The position numbers and the translations under genes were made by a program. A stretch of DNA of 64,000 nucleotides from Stomorhina lunata. Taxonomy: Eukaryota > Arthropoda > Insecta > Diptera > Rhiniidae. The notes under the pieces were generated by a model. The model searched no databases. It was not told the origin of the DNA and saw only the letters and a program-made list of their open reading frames with translations. Shown here in pieces: positions 1-11,070 of the stretch. Each line of letters opens with the position of its first letter. Positions within the stretch are counted from its first letter, which is position 1. Where the stretch lies: the NCBI GenBank assembly GCA_933228675.1, contig OW121741.1:17907510-17971509 (forward strand), read 5' to 3'.

Positions 1-60
1 TTTCGGTGTTTTTGAGGTCATTGTCCTGTTGAAAAATTACCTTTTCCTTCAAGAATCCAA
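1..60 (-). pseudogene. Tc1/mariner-family transposase relic
   Basis: The minus strand reads GFLKEKVIFQQDNDLKNTE, matching the FQQDNDPKHT region around the second catalytic Asp of Tc1-like transposases. Truncated by the window edge; upstream bases carry stops and shifts. Confidence 0.55.
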
Positions 61-189
61 TTTTTTTCCCAGAAAACAGGGAGATTGCTGGCTACATCGT
101 TGACGTGAGATTGCTCAGTCATTGTACCAAAAATTTACTGCGAATAAATGAATTAAAAAAAAACATTAAATATGTAAATAAATTTAAAG

Positions 190-1290
190 TCAAAAAACTG
201 TCCCAATAAAAATTTGTTGATTAGATCAAGACAAGATCGATTCACTTAGAACCCAAACTGATTTCCGTGTAGCGGAAACTTAGTATTTTTCTCGGTATTG
301 GAAGAAGTTTTAATGTAGTTATTGCAGTCTTTGGAGTCACCCTATTTTGGTATATTGACTAGTATACCTTAATTGCAAGAGGTTGGTAGAGCTTCTTCTT
401 TCCATATATTACTCAAAAATGGGTACCACAGTCTCGCCGATCCTCCAACATCACATAAAAGCATCTCCGTTGAGATATTATCATTGCCCGGGGCCTTGTT
501 GCGTTTAAGACTTTTCTTCTTCTGTTATCCTTGACTCCCAGTGGAGCATACGGCCTTAAGGCTTTTAATGGCGCTCTTCACATCTTGTATTGTTTGTGGG
601 ATGTCTGAAATTCAATTGAATAAACTGTCATGGTTGGTTTCATTATGCACTCCCGTCAGTGCTTCTAATCCACTAGGGTTGTTTAATATTGGCCTGAAGT
701 GTTACATCCAGCCTATAAATTGTTCCTTTTGGGGTTAAGATAAATGTACCGCTACTACTCACCATGGGACTGTTGGTGTAACTAGGTTTGGCACACAACG
801 CCCTTGATATATTGTTTAAGGTCCTCATGTCGTCTTCACTTACAGCTTGGCTCGCTTGTTAATCTATCCACATTATCTTGTCCCTTCTGGCAGACCTTTT
901 TATTCTGTTGGATAGGTTACGGTATGTTGTATTGAGTACTTCAACATCCAAGTTTTAATTTAAAATTGTATTTTTTAAGGTTTTAAGTTGTTCAACCAGG
1001 TCTCATGTTGCTTGGGTGAGCCAAATTTTGCTTTTACGGTCTTTGAATCCTAATGTTTGTTGACCAATTTCGTTGTAAATTCGTTAATACTAGCGTCTTT
1101 GTGGTTAACAACATCTGGAAGCCGTTTCCTTATGGAAGTAATAAAGGCATTTCGATGTCTTTCTGATTCGAATACCCAATACTAGCGTCGTTGTGGTTAC
1201 CAACATCAATCAATCAAACTTTAGCTATAACTAAATGATGGTCGCTGTTTATATCTGCTCCGCGCCTCGAGCTTACATCAAGTAAAGATG
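190..1290 (-). pseudogene. non-LTR retrotransposon (APE endonuclease end, linker, RT start)
   Basis: Read on the minus strand, several frames together give the order expected of a LINE ORF2: endonuclease end RRGADINSDHHLVIAK (about 1282-1217), linker RSARRDKIMWID (about 880), EDDMRTLNNI (about 835), VKSAIK (about 570), RT motif RNKAPGNDNIS (about 500-470), IWKEEALPTSC (about 400), GDSKDCNNYI (about 320) and NQFGF.VNRSC (about 260-230). Multiple stops and frameshifts make it dead. It contains a 40-bp insertion at 516-555 and a local duplication of about 25 bp (1089-1113 and 1180-1204). The clade cannot be fixed by eye; the linker style is RTE/CR1-like. Confidence 0.75.
516..555 (-). mobile_element. 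40-bp LINE-tail micro-insertion, copy 1
   Basis: Minus-strand sequence contains CACTGGGAGTCAAGGA followed by TAACAGAAG. Flanks 505-515 and 556-566 are an 11-bp direct repeat with one mismatch (TTAAGACTTTT / TTAAGGCTTTT on plus). Removing the insert and one repeat restores the RT frame across AIKSLK and RNKAPG, direct evidence that it is an insertion. Confidence 0.7.
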
Positions 1291-1324
1291 ATCGCCACTA
1301 AGAGAATAATTTTCAAAAGTAGGT

Positions 1325-1602
1325 AATTTTATTTGAACTAAAATTTTTATGTAGGAGGTTGTGAGTTCGAATCCGGACTTAGGACCACATCATAAATTAA
1401 TTTTTTTTTTTTTGCAAATTTTTATCGATCATATGATCAAAAGTGCAAGAGAAATGAGTGTTAACATAATTCTCGTTTTCCATTTCGCTTAAGAGTTCAG
1501 TTAAATAGATGATCTTAAGTTGGTGACACAGTGTGCTGATGAAGTCCGTAGCTGGACAGAAAATGCAGCATTTCACTGCTAAGTGTCACATAGTTTTTTC
1601 AG
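1325..1602 (+). mobile_element. SINE-like element with hammerhead-like motif, copy A
   Basis: Begins near a Pol III B-box-like GAGTTCGAATCC (1372-1383). Shares with the foldback copy at 32655-33414 the stretch ATCATATGATC...GAGTGTTAA...ATAATTCTCGTTTTC, then AAATAGATGATCTTAA and the hammerhead-like block at 1523-1589. Lacks the other arm. Confidence 0.6.
1523..1589 (+). ncRNA. hammerhead-ribozyme-like motif, copy A (degraded)
   Basis: CTGATGA core, stem II GTCC/GGAC with a 6-nt loop, GAAA core and stem III AATG/CATT are kept. Part of the stem I 3' strand is lost (TTCACT instead of TCCACACT), so cleavage is unlikely. Confidence 0.4.
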
Positions 1603-1616
1603 TATTTTTTCTAATT

Positions 1617-2073
1617 GAAAGAAATTAATTTTAGTTGAACCAGAATTTATGTTGATGGTCGTGAGTTCGAGCCGGGCTTAGGTTCATGTCATAAATTATG
1701 TTTTTAATTTATGATTTTTAAATTAGATGAATAAATTTTAGGAATACTGATATACCAGCTGACAGTTGGTTAAAGTACAAAGTAAATGTAGATTAATAAA
1801 GGATAGTAATACAAAAAATAAAAGAAAAAACTATGGTGGATAAGTTCGTGTAACTGAATCGATCAATAATAATTCTCGTTTTCCATTTCGCTTAAGAATT
1901 CAGTTAAATAGATGATCTTAACTACTGGCATCTAACAGTTGGCGACACAGTGTGCTGATGAAGTCCGTAGCGGGACAGAAAATGTAGCATTCCACACTGC
2001 TATGTGTTACATAGTTTTTTCAGTATTCCTAAAATTTATTCATTTAATTTAAAAATCATAAATTAAAAAAAAA
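1617..2073 (+). mobile_element. SINE-like foldback element, copy B, with 14-bp TSD
   Basis: Flanked by a perfect 14-bp direct repeat TATTTTTTCTAATT (1603-1616 and 2074-2087). Starts GAAAGAAATTAATTTTAG with a B-box-like GAGTTCGAGCC (1665-1675) and ends in an A-rich run. Inverted repeats containing TTAGATGAATAAATT and GGAATACTG lie near both ends. The internal part equals the loop of the 33-kb copy in reverse orientation. The left hammerhead block is deleted; the right one remains. TSD plus A-rich end indicates target-primed retroposition. Confidence 0.72.
1942..2010 (+). ncRNA. hammerhead-ribozyme-like motif, copy B
   Basis: Stem I AGTGTG/CACACT flanks the core CTGATGA ... GAAA. Stem II is GTCC/GGAC with loop GTAGCG; stem III is AATG/CATT with a three-base loop. 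The predicted cleavage base is the C before CACACT. The outer part of stem I has mismatches. Confidence 0.5.
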
Positions 2074-2084
2074 TATTTTTTCTA

Positions 2085-2330
2085 ATTTGAGAATAATTTT
2101 CTATAAAAAACATATTTCTTAAAGAGAGAACAGTTTTTTATAGAAAACTCTCTCATAAAGAGAGAGCACATTTCAACAAAAAAGTATTTCTTAAAGAGAG
2201 AAACATTTTCTATAGAAAACTTTTATAAAAAGAGAACATTTTTCTCTAGAAAAATATTTCTTAAAGAGAAAACTATTTTCTATAGAAAAATTTATCTTAA
2301 AGAGTATAATTTTCTTAAAACGAGAAAAGC
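2085..2330. repeat. CTATAGAAAA / CTTAAAGAGAGA degenerate repeat
   Basis: Alternating TTTTCTATAGAAAA-type palindromes and TTTCTTAAAGAGAGAA blocks. Confidence 0.6.
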
Positions 2331-4094
2331 TTCTCTTATATTTGAGCTTTTGTGAGCTTTCTTCTTTAGTGTCCTTGGAATTCGTTTACACCGCTCTAAA
2401 TTTCTGCATTTTTTCCAACTTTTTCCACATTCATCCATATGTACAAATACCAGAATTTCTTTTCGGGTGCTACAATTCATAACTATACAGCAAGGACACT
2501 ATGACAACCATCAAAATACAATATATCCTGCAGGTTTTGTTTATGTATGAATTTAATACTTTGTTTTAAACATTTTTTTCCATCCTACTCTGAAATGAAT
2601 TTTTTGCATTTCGTACACACACTCACACATACATACATATGTATCTGCATATGTAAATATATTCGTTGTTGTGTTTTTTTTCAAGGAGCAGTTGATGTTT
2701 TTAATTTTTGGTCCTTGTTTTCATACCACCACTTTGTAAAATGTTGTATGTTATATATGAATTCAGGGTTTTTTATTATTTTGTTGCTTTTTGCTGCAGT
2801 CGTCTCTTGTTTATGTGAATAAATATTTAATTATAATTTGAATGTACAATATTTTGTTGTTGTTGTTGTTTCTGTTTCGCGGAGGCATGGTTCTACTGAT
2901 GGTTGTCGGTCCGTTTGGTTGGCGTTTGATTGCAATACTGAAAAATCTGTATATGCGATTATATGAGGGGGGCGGGAGGTTGAGTTATAGGGGAGCGACA
3001 AAATTCGCGCAAAAATAAAAGGTACATGGTTGTGGTATTTGAAAAAATGTCGGTTGGGGAATAATTGCAAATATAAGCGGTGGTTTGCAATGGTTGAAAA
3101 TGGTTTTCGCGGAATTGGTTTGGGGGCAGATTTTTATATTAGCAAATATGTGGAAATAAATACATAGTGTGAGAAATAGTTAGCACTAAAGGTATTAGGG
3201 TAGAAGTAAAATATATTTTATTGATAAGTTACAAAATAGAAATAATTGAAAAAAAAAAGGTTTTCAATTTGAGACCAGCAGAACAAGATTGTATATGGGC
3301 AAAAATCAAACAGTTTTTATTCCTTTAAAACCGACTTTCAACTCGAATAATTTTTGTACCCTTAGGAATCTAATATGGAGAATTTTTTTTCTTTACAAAA
3401 AAATTTATATAGGAAAATTTTCAATAGAAACAATTTTAAATAGAAAATTTCACTACCGAAAAAAAAAAAAATAAATTTAATATTTTTCTATAAAAAAGAA
3501 AATTTAAATTTAAAGCTTTTCGGTACAAATAATTTTTAAATTAAAAATTTTTCTACAGAAATAATTTTAAATGGAAAATTTAAAAGAAACTATATTTTAT
3601 ATAACACAACTTAAATAAATTTAAAGGAAAGAAATAACACAAATATCCAATAAATTTTGAATCATTTTATTGAGTTTGTCCTATCAACACATAATCAAAT
3701 GCATACTTTACGATTCAATTCATTTAAAATAATTTTAGTGACGCCATCTATCGGAAATTATTCCATATATCTTAGAAACCTCCTTCGACTTATGAGCAAC
3801 AACTTTGTTAAAGATCGTACATGGCATGATCAAATGCACTGTTTACGTTTTAATTCATTTTGAGTAATTTGTAGTCTATTGCGCAACAACTTTACTAAAG
3901 ATCATAACATGATCAAGTGCATAGTTAACTATTCTATAAAGGACAAACTTTTTTACCTTTAGGTTCCTTTCTCTATACGCGCAAAATACCCTTAGGTCAC
4001 ATTATCTATGCGCTGTCACATATATAGAAGAACATAATTTATAGAGTTTATACGATATATGGAAATTAATATAGTTAATAAACAATATATAATA
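2331..4094. other. AT-rich DNA, no supported gene
   Basis: Holds a Lys-rich 62-codon minus ORF (2292-2480) without recognisable family, a short TTG repeat near 2853, and a local duplication (about 3690-3735 and 3825-3870 share TCAAATGCA...TTAATTCATTT). Confidence 0.5.
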
Positions 4095-4425
4095 TCAAAA
4101 ATTTCCATGGATTTTATAAACTCTAATATATAAATATAAAAAATGTCCATGGATTTTATAAACTCTAATATATAAATATAAAAAATTTCCATGGATTTTA
4201 TAAGCTCTAATATAAAAATATATAAAAAATTTCCATGAATTTTATAAACTCTAATATATAAATACAAAAAATTTCCATGGATTTTATAAACTCTAATATA
4301 TAAATACAAAAAATTTCCATGGATTTTATAAACTCTAATATATAAATATAAAAAATTTCCATGGATTTTATAAACTCTAATATATAAATACAAAAAATTT
4401 CCATGGATTTTATAAACTCTAAAAA
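4095..4425. repeat. 42-bp minisatellite, 8 copies
   Basis: Units contain TTTCCATGGATTTTATAAAC and CTCTAATATATAAATA; CATGG/CATGA occurs at 4106, 4148, 4190, 4236, 4276, 4318, 4360 and 4402. Since 42 is divisible by 3, 14-residue repeats appear in the open frames; these are not proteins. Confidence 0.9.
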
Positions 4426-5814
4426 ATACTAATTAATTTGTTACAAAAAAAAAAAAAAACGTGATAAATGAAGAACTGCTCGAGCGATTTTGAGCAAACT
4501 TTACATAAACTATCTACTAAATAGCCGGAACAAAACCCAAATATTTGTTATGGATAGATGAGCCCGTTCTTGAGTTATAAAATTACAACGAAAAGTGACA
4601 TTAATTCTTATATATTAAGATTTTTATTTCGTTCCCAAATTTTGACTCTGTAAATTCTAATATATCTAATTATTGAAAACTTTTACCGTTGTTTAACCAC
4701 TGATTTGTCATATACATTTGTTAAAAAATACTATCAAAACTTTGAAGTCAAGTTTGTTTCTGAAATAATCCCAAAAATAGTCAATTTTCTAGCCAAAATC
4801 TGTATATCGGCACTTTACTATTTTTCAGGTCAAAAATCAATAAAATGGCTATAAATCGGCAAATCTGGCAGGCCTGACTGTAGCATTAGTCTATTAATAG
4901 CTCTCGTCAGAGCTCAACTTACAGCTCTATTCATATTTCTAGTAATGGCTCTAGTTACAGCTCTAGTCATAGACCCAATAATTGTTTAGTCGTAGTAATC
5001 TTCTGTGTTTTAGTCATAGTTTCAGCCCAAGTTTAATTTATTAAGAAATTCTTATGAAATTCTTATTTTCCTATTCCTTTTTTTAACCCAAAAAAAACCC
5101 TTTCTTTACCTTCTCAAATGTCAAAATTTTCCTTTTTTTTTCTTCTATTTTATTCAAATTTCTATGTTAGTGACCCACTGCCTAAAAACTTTTCTGTGTT
5201 TTCTTTTAACTCCAAATATTTTAACATGTACTTCAAAAATCTTTAACGTACTTTTTCAATGTGCATTTCTAATGCTTTTTGTTGATTTAACAAAATTTCA
5301 AAAACACATCTTTCTGATCCTATATACACACACACTCACAATCAATTAAATATCCTTACAAACGCAGGCCTATATTTAACATTAAGCTTTTGATATTTTC
5401 GCAATACTTCTTTCGTTTATTCCATTTTATTCCTCTTTATTTCATTTTTCTCTTTTAATTTCTTCTATCGCTTTTATGCCTCTTCCTTTTTAACTACCGA
5501 AATTTGTTATCTTCTTGCTTTTAGTCCACATTTCAAAATTTGCAAATTTCTACATTTATCTGATGTTTGTACGAAATTTTCTATTTGCCCTGAAATATAG
5601 GAATAGCAACAAAACTGACAACAACATAAAATTATTGAACAAATATACGCATTTTTTGTGTGTGTGCATTTAACCGAACCATGGACTACAGAGTAGTCAT
5701 CATAAAGAACATGGCAAATACTTTTTGATATCTGTATGTGTGTATTTATCAAAATGCACACAGACACACTGAAATGGAAACTAGCAACTTTTGAATAAAG
5801 GCAAATTCAAGTGC
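4426..5814. other. AT-rich DNA with short CTAGTCATAGCTC repeats
   Basis: Around 4880-5030 degenerate TCTAGTCATAGCTC-type repeats; otherwise pyrimidine-rich AT DNA with no supported coding region. Confidence 0.5.
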
Positions 5815-6060
5815 AGGAAATTTCAGGTGATATTCCAGTCAAAGTCGAGTCATAGTCCAGTCATAGAACAGTTATAGTCAAGTCATAGTCTAGCCATAAT
5901 CCACTCTTATAGTCTAGTCTAGTCATAGGCCACTCTTAGTCATAGAGCAATCATAGTCGTCATTATGCAGTCATAGTCCGTCCAATCACGACTCCTTCAA
6001 ATCACGATTCCGTCGAGTCATTGTTCAGTCTAGGACCATCCATAGTTTAGCTATAATATA
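5815..6060. repeat. AGTCATAGTCC degenerate short repeats
   Basis: About twenty imperfect copies of an 11-12 bp unit (AGTCATAGTCCA). Confidence 0.7.
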
Positions 6061-6099
6061 GTACTTGAACAAAAAAAGAGAAAAATTAAAAGGATAGGA

Positions 6100-8545
6100 G
6101 CGAGGAAAGTTTCATCCCCCAAACAGAGATAATACTAAATGTCGTGTATCTTTGTATTAATATATAGCTTTTCAACTTTTTGCAATCGACTATTGGTCAA
6201 TGGTAGTAGTTTTGACAAAATCTGTTAGGATTGGTTAAAGGGGAAATTTCTCCCCCATACAAATAAAATAATTATCCGCATTTATCTTTAGAACTTTAAA
6301 GGTAAAGTCTTCAAACTTTGTGTAAAAATTAGCTTTTTTATTAAGCGTAGGTTTCTTAAAAATAAACAGGGTCGGAGCAGGGGAAATTTTACCCCCATAG
6401 AAACTTAGTTCATTGAATTTTCATAAGAATTTGTGAAAAAATTAATGAATGAATTAATGAAGTACTACCGACATTTTTAATCTTCTGTTATACTTGACTT
6501 CCAGTGAAGTATAGGGCCTCGACATGCATTCGATTATCTTATCCTCTTTAGCGAAGATGTTGCGGATAAGCCGGCGAAGGTTTTAATGTTGATAAAACTA
6601 GCTCGGTCAACCTGGTACTAGTTTATAAAATAGGCAAAATAGAGCAGGAAAGGATTGGTAAAAATAAGAAAAGGATCGAAGCAGGGGTAGTTACACCTCC
6701 ATAGAAGAATAAAGTAGTAGCAAGGCTTCCGGTAAATTAAAGGTAAAGTTTTTGATTCAGTACTAACGTCATTTTAATTAGTTTAATCTAGTTTGGCTAG
6801 GAAAAAGAACAGGATCGGACCAGGGGGGTTTTCGTCTCCCATGCTTAGAAAGTTCTCATGTTTGTATAACTTTAAATATGAAGTATGTCATTAAACATTA
6901 AATTTGAACAGCTTTCATATTTGCTATTAAGAGATAGCAAGGAATAGGATAGGAGGATTGGATTAGTTAAAAAAAGAAATATACCTCCATAGACAAATAA
7001 ACTTATAGAGAATCTTTAGACAAATTATAAGTAGTGTTTTTGATTCAGTATTATCGACAATTTTATTATTCTTATCGAGTTTGGTTAGAAAAAAGAACAG
7101 GATCGGAGCAGGGGAAATTCAGTCTCCCATGCAACGAAAGTACTCGTTGTTTGTATAACTTTTTAAATATTAAAGTATTAGTCTTAAAATTTTGAACAGC
7201 TTTCTTATTTGCCATTGAGATTATCTTAAACAAAATAAGGCAAGATATGAGAGAATAGGATAGGGGAATAGGATTGGTTAATAAAAGGATCGGAGCAGGG
7301 GAAGTTCCTCCTCCATTGAGAGATAAACTTATAACGTGTCTTCAGATGAATTATTTATATTTAAAGTTAATAAATGTAGGTAATATTATTCTTATCAAGT
7401 TTGGTAAGAAAAAAGCAGGATCGGAGCAGGGGGAATTCCGTCTCCCATGCTAAAAAAGTACTCATGTTTGTGTAACTTTTTAAATATAAAAGTATTAGTC
7501 TTAATATTATGAACAGCTTTCTTATTTGCCATTGAGATTAGCTTAAACAAAATAAGGCAAGATAGGAATGAATAAGATAGGGTGATAGGAAATAAGGTTC
7601 GAAACAAGGGGAGTTCCACCTCCGTAGAAAAATAAACTTTTAACGTATCTTCAGATTAATTATAAATTAAGTAAATAAATGCCGGTAATATTATTCATAT
7701 CGAGTTTGGTAACAAAAAAAAAAAAACAGGATCGAAGAGATAAAACAAAGCGGGATAGGAACAGGGGGACCTAAGTACCCAATATTTTAAAATAATATGA
7801 TTTGTTTATACAATAACACGAATATTCCTCTAAACTATTTTAAAGGGAATACTTAAAACTTTTATCAGCAGAATCGGCGTAGAGCAAGAGAGGTTTGAAA
7901 AACAAGCGGAGCAGGTGGAGTAACGTCTCCCATGCTAAGAGAGTAGTAATGTTTGTATAACTTCTTAAATATTAGAAAGTCTTCAAACTTTTCACAGCTT
8001 TCTTATTTGCCATTGGGTTTAGTTTAGACAAAACAAAACAGGATAGGAGCAGGGGGATCTAAGTTCCCAAGATTTAAAAATAATGTGATATGTAATTCAA
8101 TAATACGAATATTTCTCTAAACTATTTTAGATGGAGTAATAAAAACTTGTATCATTAGGATTGGAATAGAGCGAGAGAGGTTTGAAAAAAATAGGATCGG
8201 AGCAGGGGGGTTCCGTCCCCCATGCTAAATAAATACTCATGTTTGCATAACTTCTTAAATATTAGTATGTCTTGAGTTTTCTTATTTACCATTGAGATTA
8301 GTTTAGATAAAACAAATCAGGATAGGAGCAGGGGGCTCTAAGTACCCAATATTTCAAAATAATATGATATGTATATATTCCTCTAAATTATTTTAAATAG
8401 AGTATTAATAACTTTTATCTGCAGAATCGGCGTAGAGCGAGAGAGGTTTAAAAACAGTAGGATCGGAGCAGGGGGAGTTCCGTCTCCTATGCTAAGAAAG
8501 TACTCATGTTTGTGTAACTTCTTAAATACTATAATGTCTTCATAT
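6100..8545. repeat. degenerate tandem field, GGATCGGAGCAGGGG units
   Basis: At least fifteen diverged units of about 130-190 bp. Each centres on AGGATCGGAGCAGGGG followed by a C-rich TCTCCCATGCTAA, then TACTCATGTTTGTATAACTT and TTTCTTATTTGCCATTGAGA. Units near 7100, 7423, 7905, 8195 and 8465 are the best preserved. A LINE-tail micro-insertion lies within at 6475-6519. Confidence 0.75.
6475..6519 (-). mobile_element. LINE-tail micro-insertion, copy 2
   Basis: Same motif on the minus strand (CACTGGAAGTCAAGTA then TAACAGAAG and an A-rich tail). Flanked by CGACAT at 6469-6474 and 6520-6525, a short possible target-site duplication. Confidence 0.5.
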
Positions 8546-9508
8546 TCGCCTAAGCCATATAACTACAGCTATGGCTACAGCTTTAAGGACAGTCATGACT
8601 ATGGCTTTAGATATCGCTACATTTATAGCTAAAGCTTTGAAAACATCTTTGGATACAATTTTCAAAGATTTTACCCAATTAGAAATAAAAGTTTAGTTTT
8701 ACTCAAGTATCTCCGAACTATTGTAATGATATCAAATGCAGTTTTTAATTTATACTTACTTGCACATTTCAATTGCTCATAGGTTGCATTGGAAACTTCA
8801 TAAATGTTCGTTCATTATTGTCATTGACCACTATTCCTAACATCATCAGTCTCATACTAAGTTCATTTTCCTTTATTCTTATATTTCGTAGTTTCCCTTT
8901 ACCACCTTGAGAGCTCACGTTACTTAATATGTGCTTTCGCAGGACCCACAAAAACGAATGATGTTCAAAAGTTTTATAGGGAGTTTTTGTTGGCTTTTAT
9001 AAGTACATATCCCTTTTCACTCCTTCAGTGAATTTTTCGAGGGGGAAGGGGAGTTATATACTCACGGTTTTTGGCCATTTTTTTCTTGTAACATTTAATG
9101 TTCAATACATTTCATTTCGGTTGCTCTCGATGGCATTAGGGACTATTTAATAGAGTTTAATGTACAAATTTTCGTTTATTGTGTGTTACACAATTAAACT
9201 GGAAAGTGGTGTCCCCCCCTTTAGCAAATTTGCCATGAACGCAGAAGCTTAGATGCAGTCAGTGCAGTTGCATTAAAATTATGATGTTTGATATTTTGTC
9301 AATAATCTTATTGCACTTGTACGACTGATTGTGTGCGATATGATTCAATCATTATTATTTTTTTTTCATTTATGTAAAAGAGAATCAATATTTGGAAGAT
9401 TAATTCCTTGGGATTTTGGTGTATAGCTGGAGTATATCAATGACATTTGTTTCAATTGTTCTAAGTAGTTAACAATTAAAAAGTTTCAAACTGTAATTGT
9501 GTAGGACT
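8546..9508. other. unique AT-rich DNA
   Basis: Short GCTATGGCTACAGCTTTAAG-like repeats at 8560-8640. A 60-codon minus ORF (8769-8951) has weak resemblance to copia-type Gag but cannot be supported. Confidence 0.4.
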
Positions 9509-9516
9509 GAATGTGA

Positions 9517-9554
9517 GCCCTATGCTTCACTGGGAGTCAAGGATAACAGAAGAA
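9517..9554 (+). mobile_element. 38-bp LINE-tail micro-insertion, copy 3
   Basis: Begins GCCCTATGCTT, contains CACTGGGAGTCAAGGA and ends in a GAAGAA tail. Perfect 8-bp flanking repeat GAATGTGA at 9509-9516 and 9555-9562. Confidence 0.65.
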
Positions 9555-9562
9555 GAATGTGA

Positions 9563-9976
9563 ATTTAATATTGGTTTTATATTTTCTCCAAGGACTTTGT
9601 CAGGTCCTTTGCCTGAAACGTAATAATGTTCCCTTAAAATTTCAATATTTTTATAGTTTATTTTAAAATTATTGCAGTTTTTTTATAATACACATGACAA
9701 CAAATATTGCCAGCATTTTAAAATTAAGTAACTTTAATCTAGTTTTTTTATATTTGCTGAAATTTTTGTCCCATCCTAAAAAAATCCTGAAAAATTTGTA
9801 AGTAATAATAATGGCATAAAAACGCAAAAAAGTAGACGCGAAAAAACCAAATACCAAAGGCAAACATGGCTCTTTAAATAGTAAAAAAATGTGTTCATAT
9901 ATGTTTACAATTTCATTAGCAACATAGGAGGAAGACGGGGTGACAAAGAATATTTTGAAACCAATTTTAATGGTAA
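9563..9976. other. AT-rich DNA, nothing recognised
   Basis: Flank of the LINE/MITE complex; no supported ORF or repeat. Confidence 0.4.
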
Positions 9977-9992
9977 CTAACGCTGCACAGTG

Positions 9993-11061
9993 CGGAGGCT
10001 CCTTGGGCTTGGAGTCAGGTCTATCACGATCTGACTATTTAGTCAAGGAGCTACTGTTTAGCTCAGCACCAGAGATCGTAATCCCTGATAGATCCGACTG
10101 GTAGGGGCAAACAGCACTTTTTCAAGTCTTTTCGATCTTCACGGATGGCTCTAAAATGGATTGCGGGACTGGATCTGGGGTTTTCCTGTTGGACCAAAAT
10201 GTTAGGAAATCCTTTAGACTCGCGGATGAGTGCAGTGTCTTCCAGGCAGAGATTTTTGCCATCTGGAAGGCTACAGAGCTCATTCAGGGTCTTATAGCTG
10301 TAAACAGTGAGGTGACCGTCCGCGCTCAATGCGCTGCGGGGTTATAGTGTTACCTCCAGACTAATCAAAAAATGTAGGAAAGCTCTTCTTGAGCTATATC
10401 TTTGCTATAGGATTAGATTGTGCTGGGTTCCAGGTCATTGTAACATCGTTGGCAACGAAGTTGCGGATGAAGTTGCCAGACAAGGCTCAAGTCTAGACTT
10501 AAGCCAAAGAGTGTCAGACATGGCTCCACCTATCTGTCACTTTTATCTGGGCATTAAGTCCTGGACTAGCCAGGAAACCACAAGGCTGTGGGGTAACATG
10601 GTTACGTGTAGGACATCTAGGGCTCTATGGCCTAAACCGTACAGTAATGGAACTAAGCTTATTAGGTCTGAATAGGTCATGCTTAAGAAGATGTATAGGG
10701 ATCCTTATGGGACATTTAGCCTTAAATTCGAGGTTACATTGGTGGGATAGCAGCATTTCAGACTTCTGTCTAGATGAGGATTCGTCCGAGTCGGTAGAAC
10801 ACATTCTCTGTCACTGTCCAAGGCTGCAAAACCTAAGACTCAAATATTTAGGCAGCAGATTTCTTACTGACCTACAGGATCTACAACAGTGTAGGTTAAA
10901 TGATATTGTAGGGTTCATCACTGGTCTCACCTGGCCTAGATAGGGTAGTCTTCTCTACAACTTTCTACTATCTTTTCTCTTTCTTTAGTAGTAAAGGATC
11001 ACAATGGAAACCTGGGGTCTCCGAGTGAAGGTGTCGTTTGACACCTCCTTTATTACCTAAC
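9993..11061 (+). mobile_element. 5'-truncated LINE with RNase H and Cys-His tail, flanked by TSD
   Basis: Flanked by a perfect 16-bp direct repeat CTAACGCTGCACAGTG (9977-9992 and 11062-11077). The plus strand encodes an RNase H: IFTDGSKM (first Asp), FQAEIFAIWKA (Glu), then WVPGHCNIVGNEVADEVAR (His and last Asp). The segment with the remaining catalytic Asp (usually a DSQAA-like motif) is deleted near 10320, shifting the frame into ALNALRGYSV. A second shift near 10675 leads to the C-terminal zinc-binding-like DFCLDEDSSESVEHILCHC and stop at 10943. RNase H is typical of the I, LOA and related clades. The 3' end is TATTACCTAACC. Confidence 0.82.
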
Positions 11062-11070
11062 CTAACGCTG

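Noticed and set aside
541..738. 65-codon plus ORF
   Set aside because: Antisense to the recognisable LINE reverse transcriptase relic.
1372..1383. tRNA gene suggested by GAGTTCGAATCC
   Set aside because: No acceptor stem, D-arm or anticodon arm around it; belongs to the SINE-like element.
2292..2480. 62-codon Lys-rich minus ORF
   Set aside because: No domain and lies at a repeat edge.
4016..4404. 125- and 65-codon minus ORFs with 14-residue repeats
   Set aside because: Translation of the 42-bp minisatellite.
8769..8951. Minus ORF with faint copia-Gag-like LRNIRIKENE...LGIVVNDNNE
   Set aside because: Too short and too weak to separate from chance; needs a profile search.
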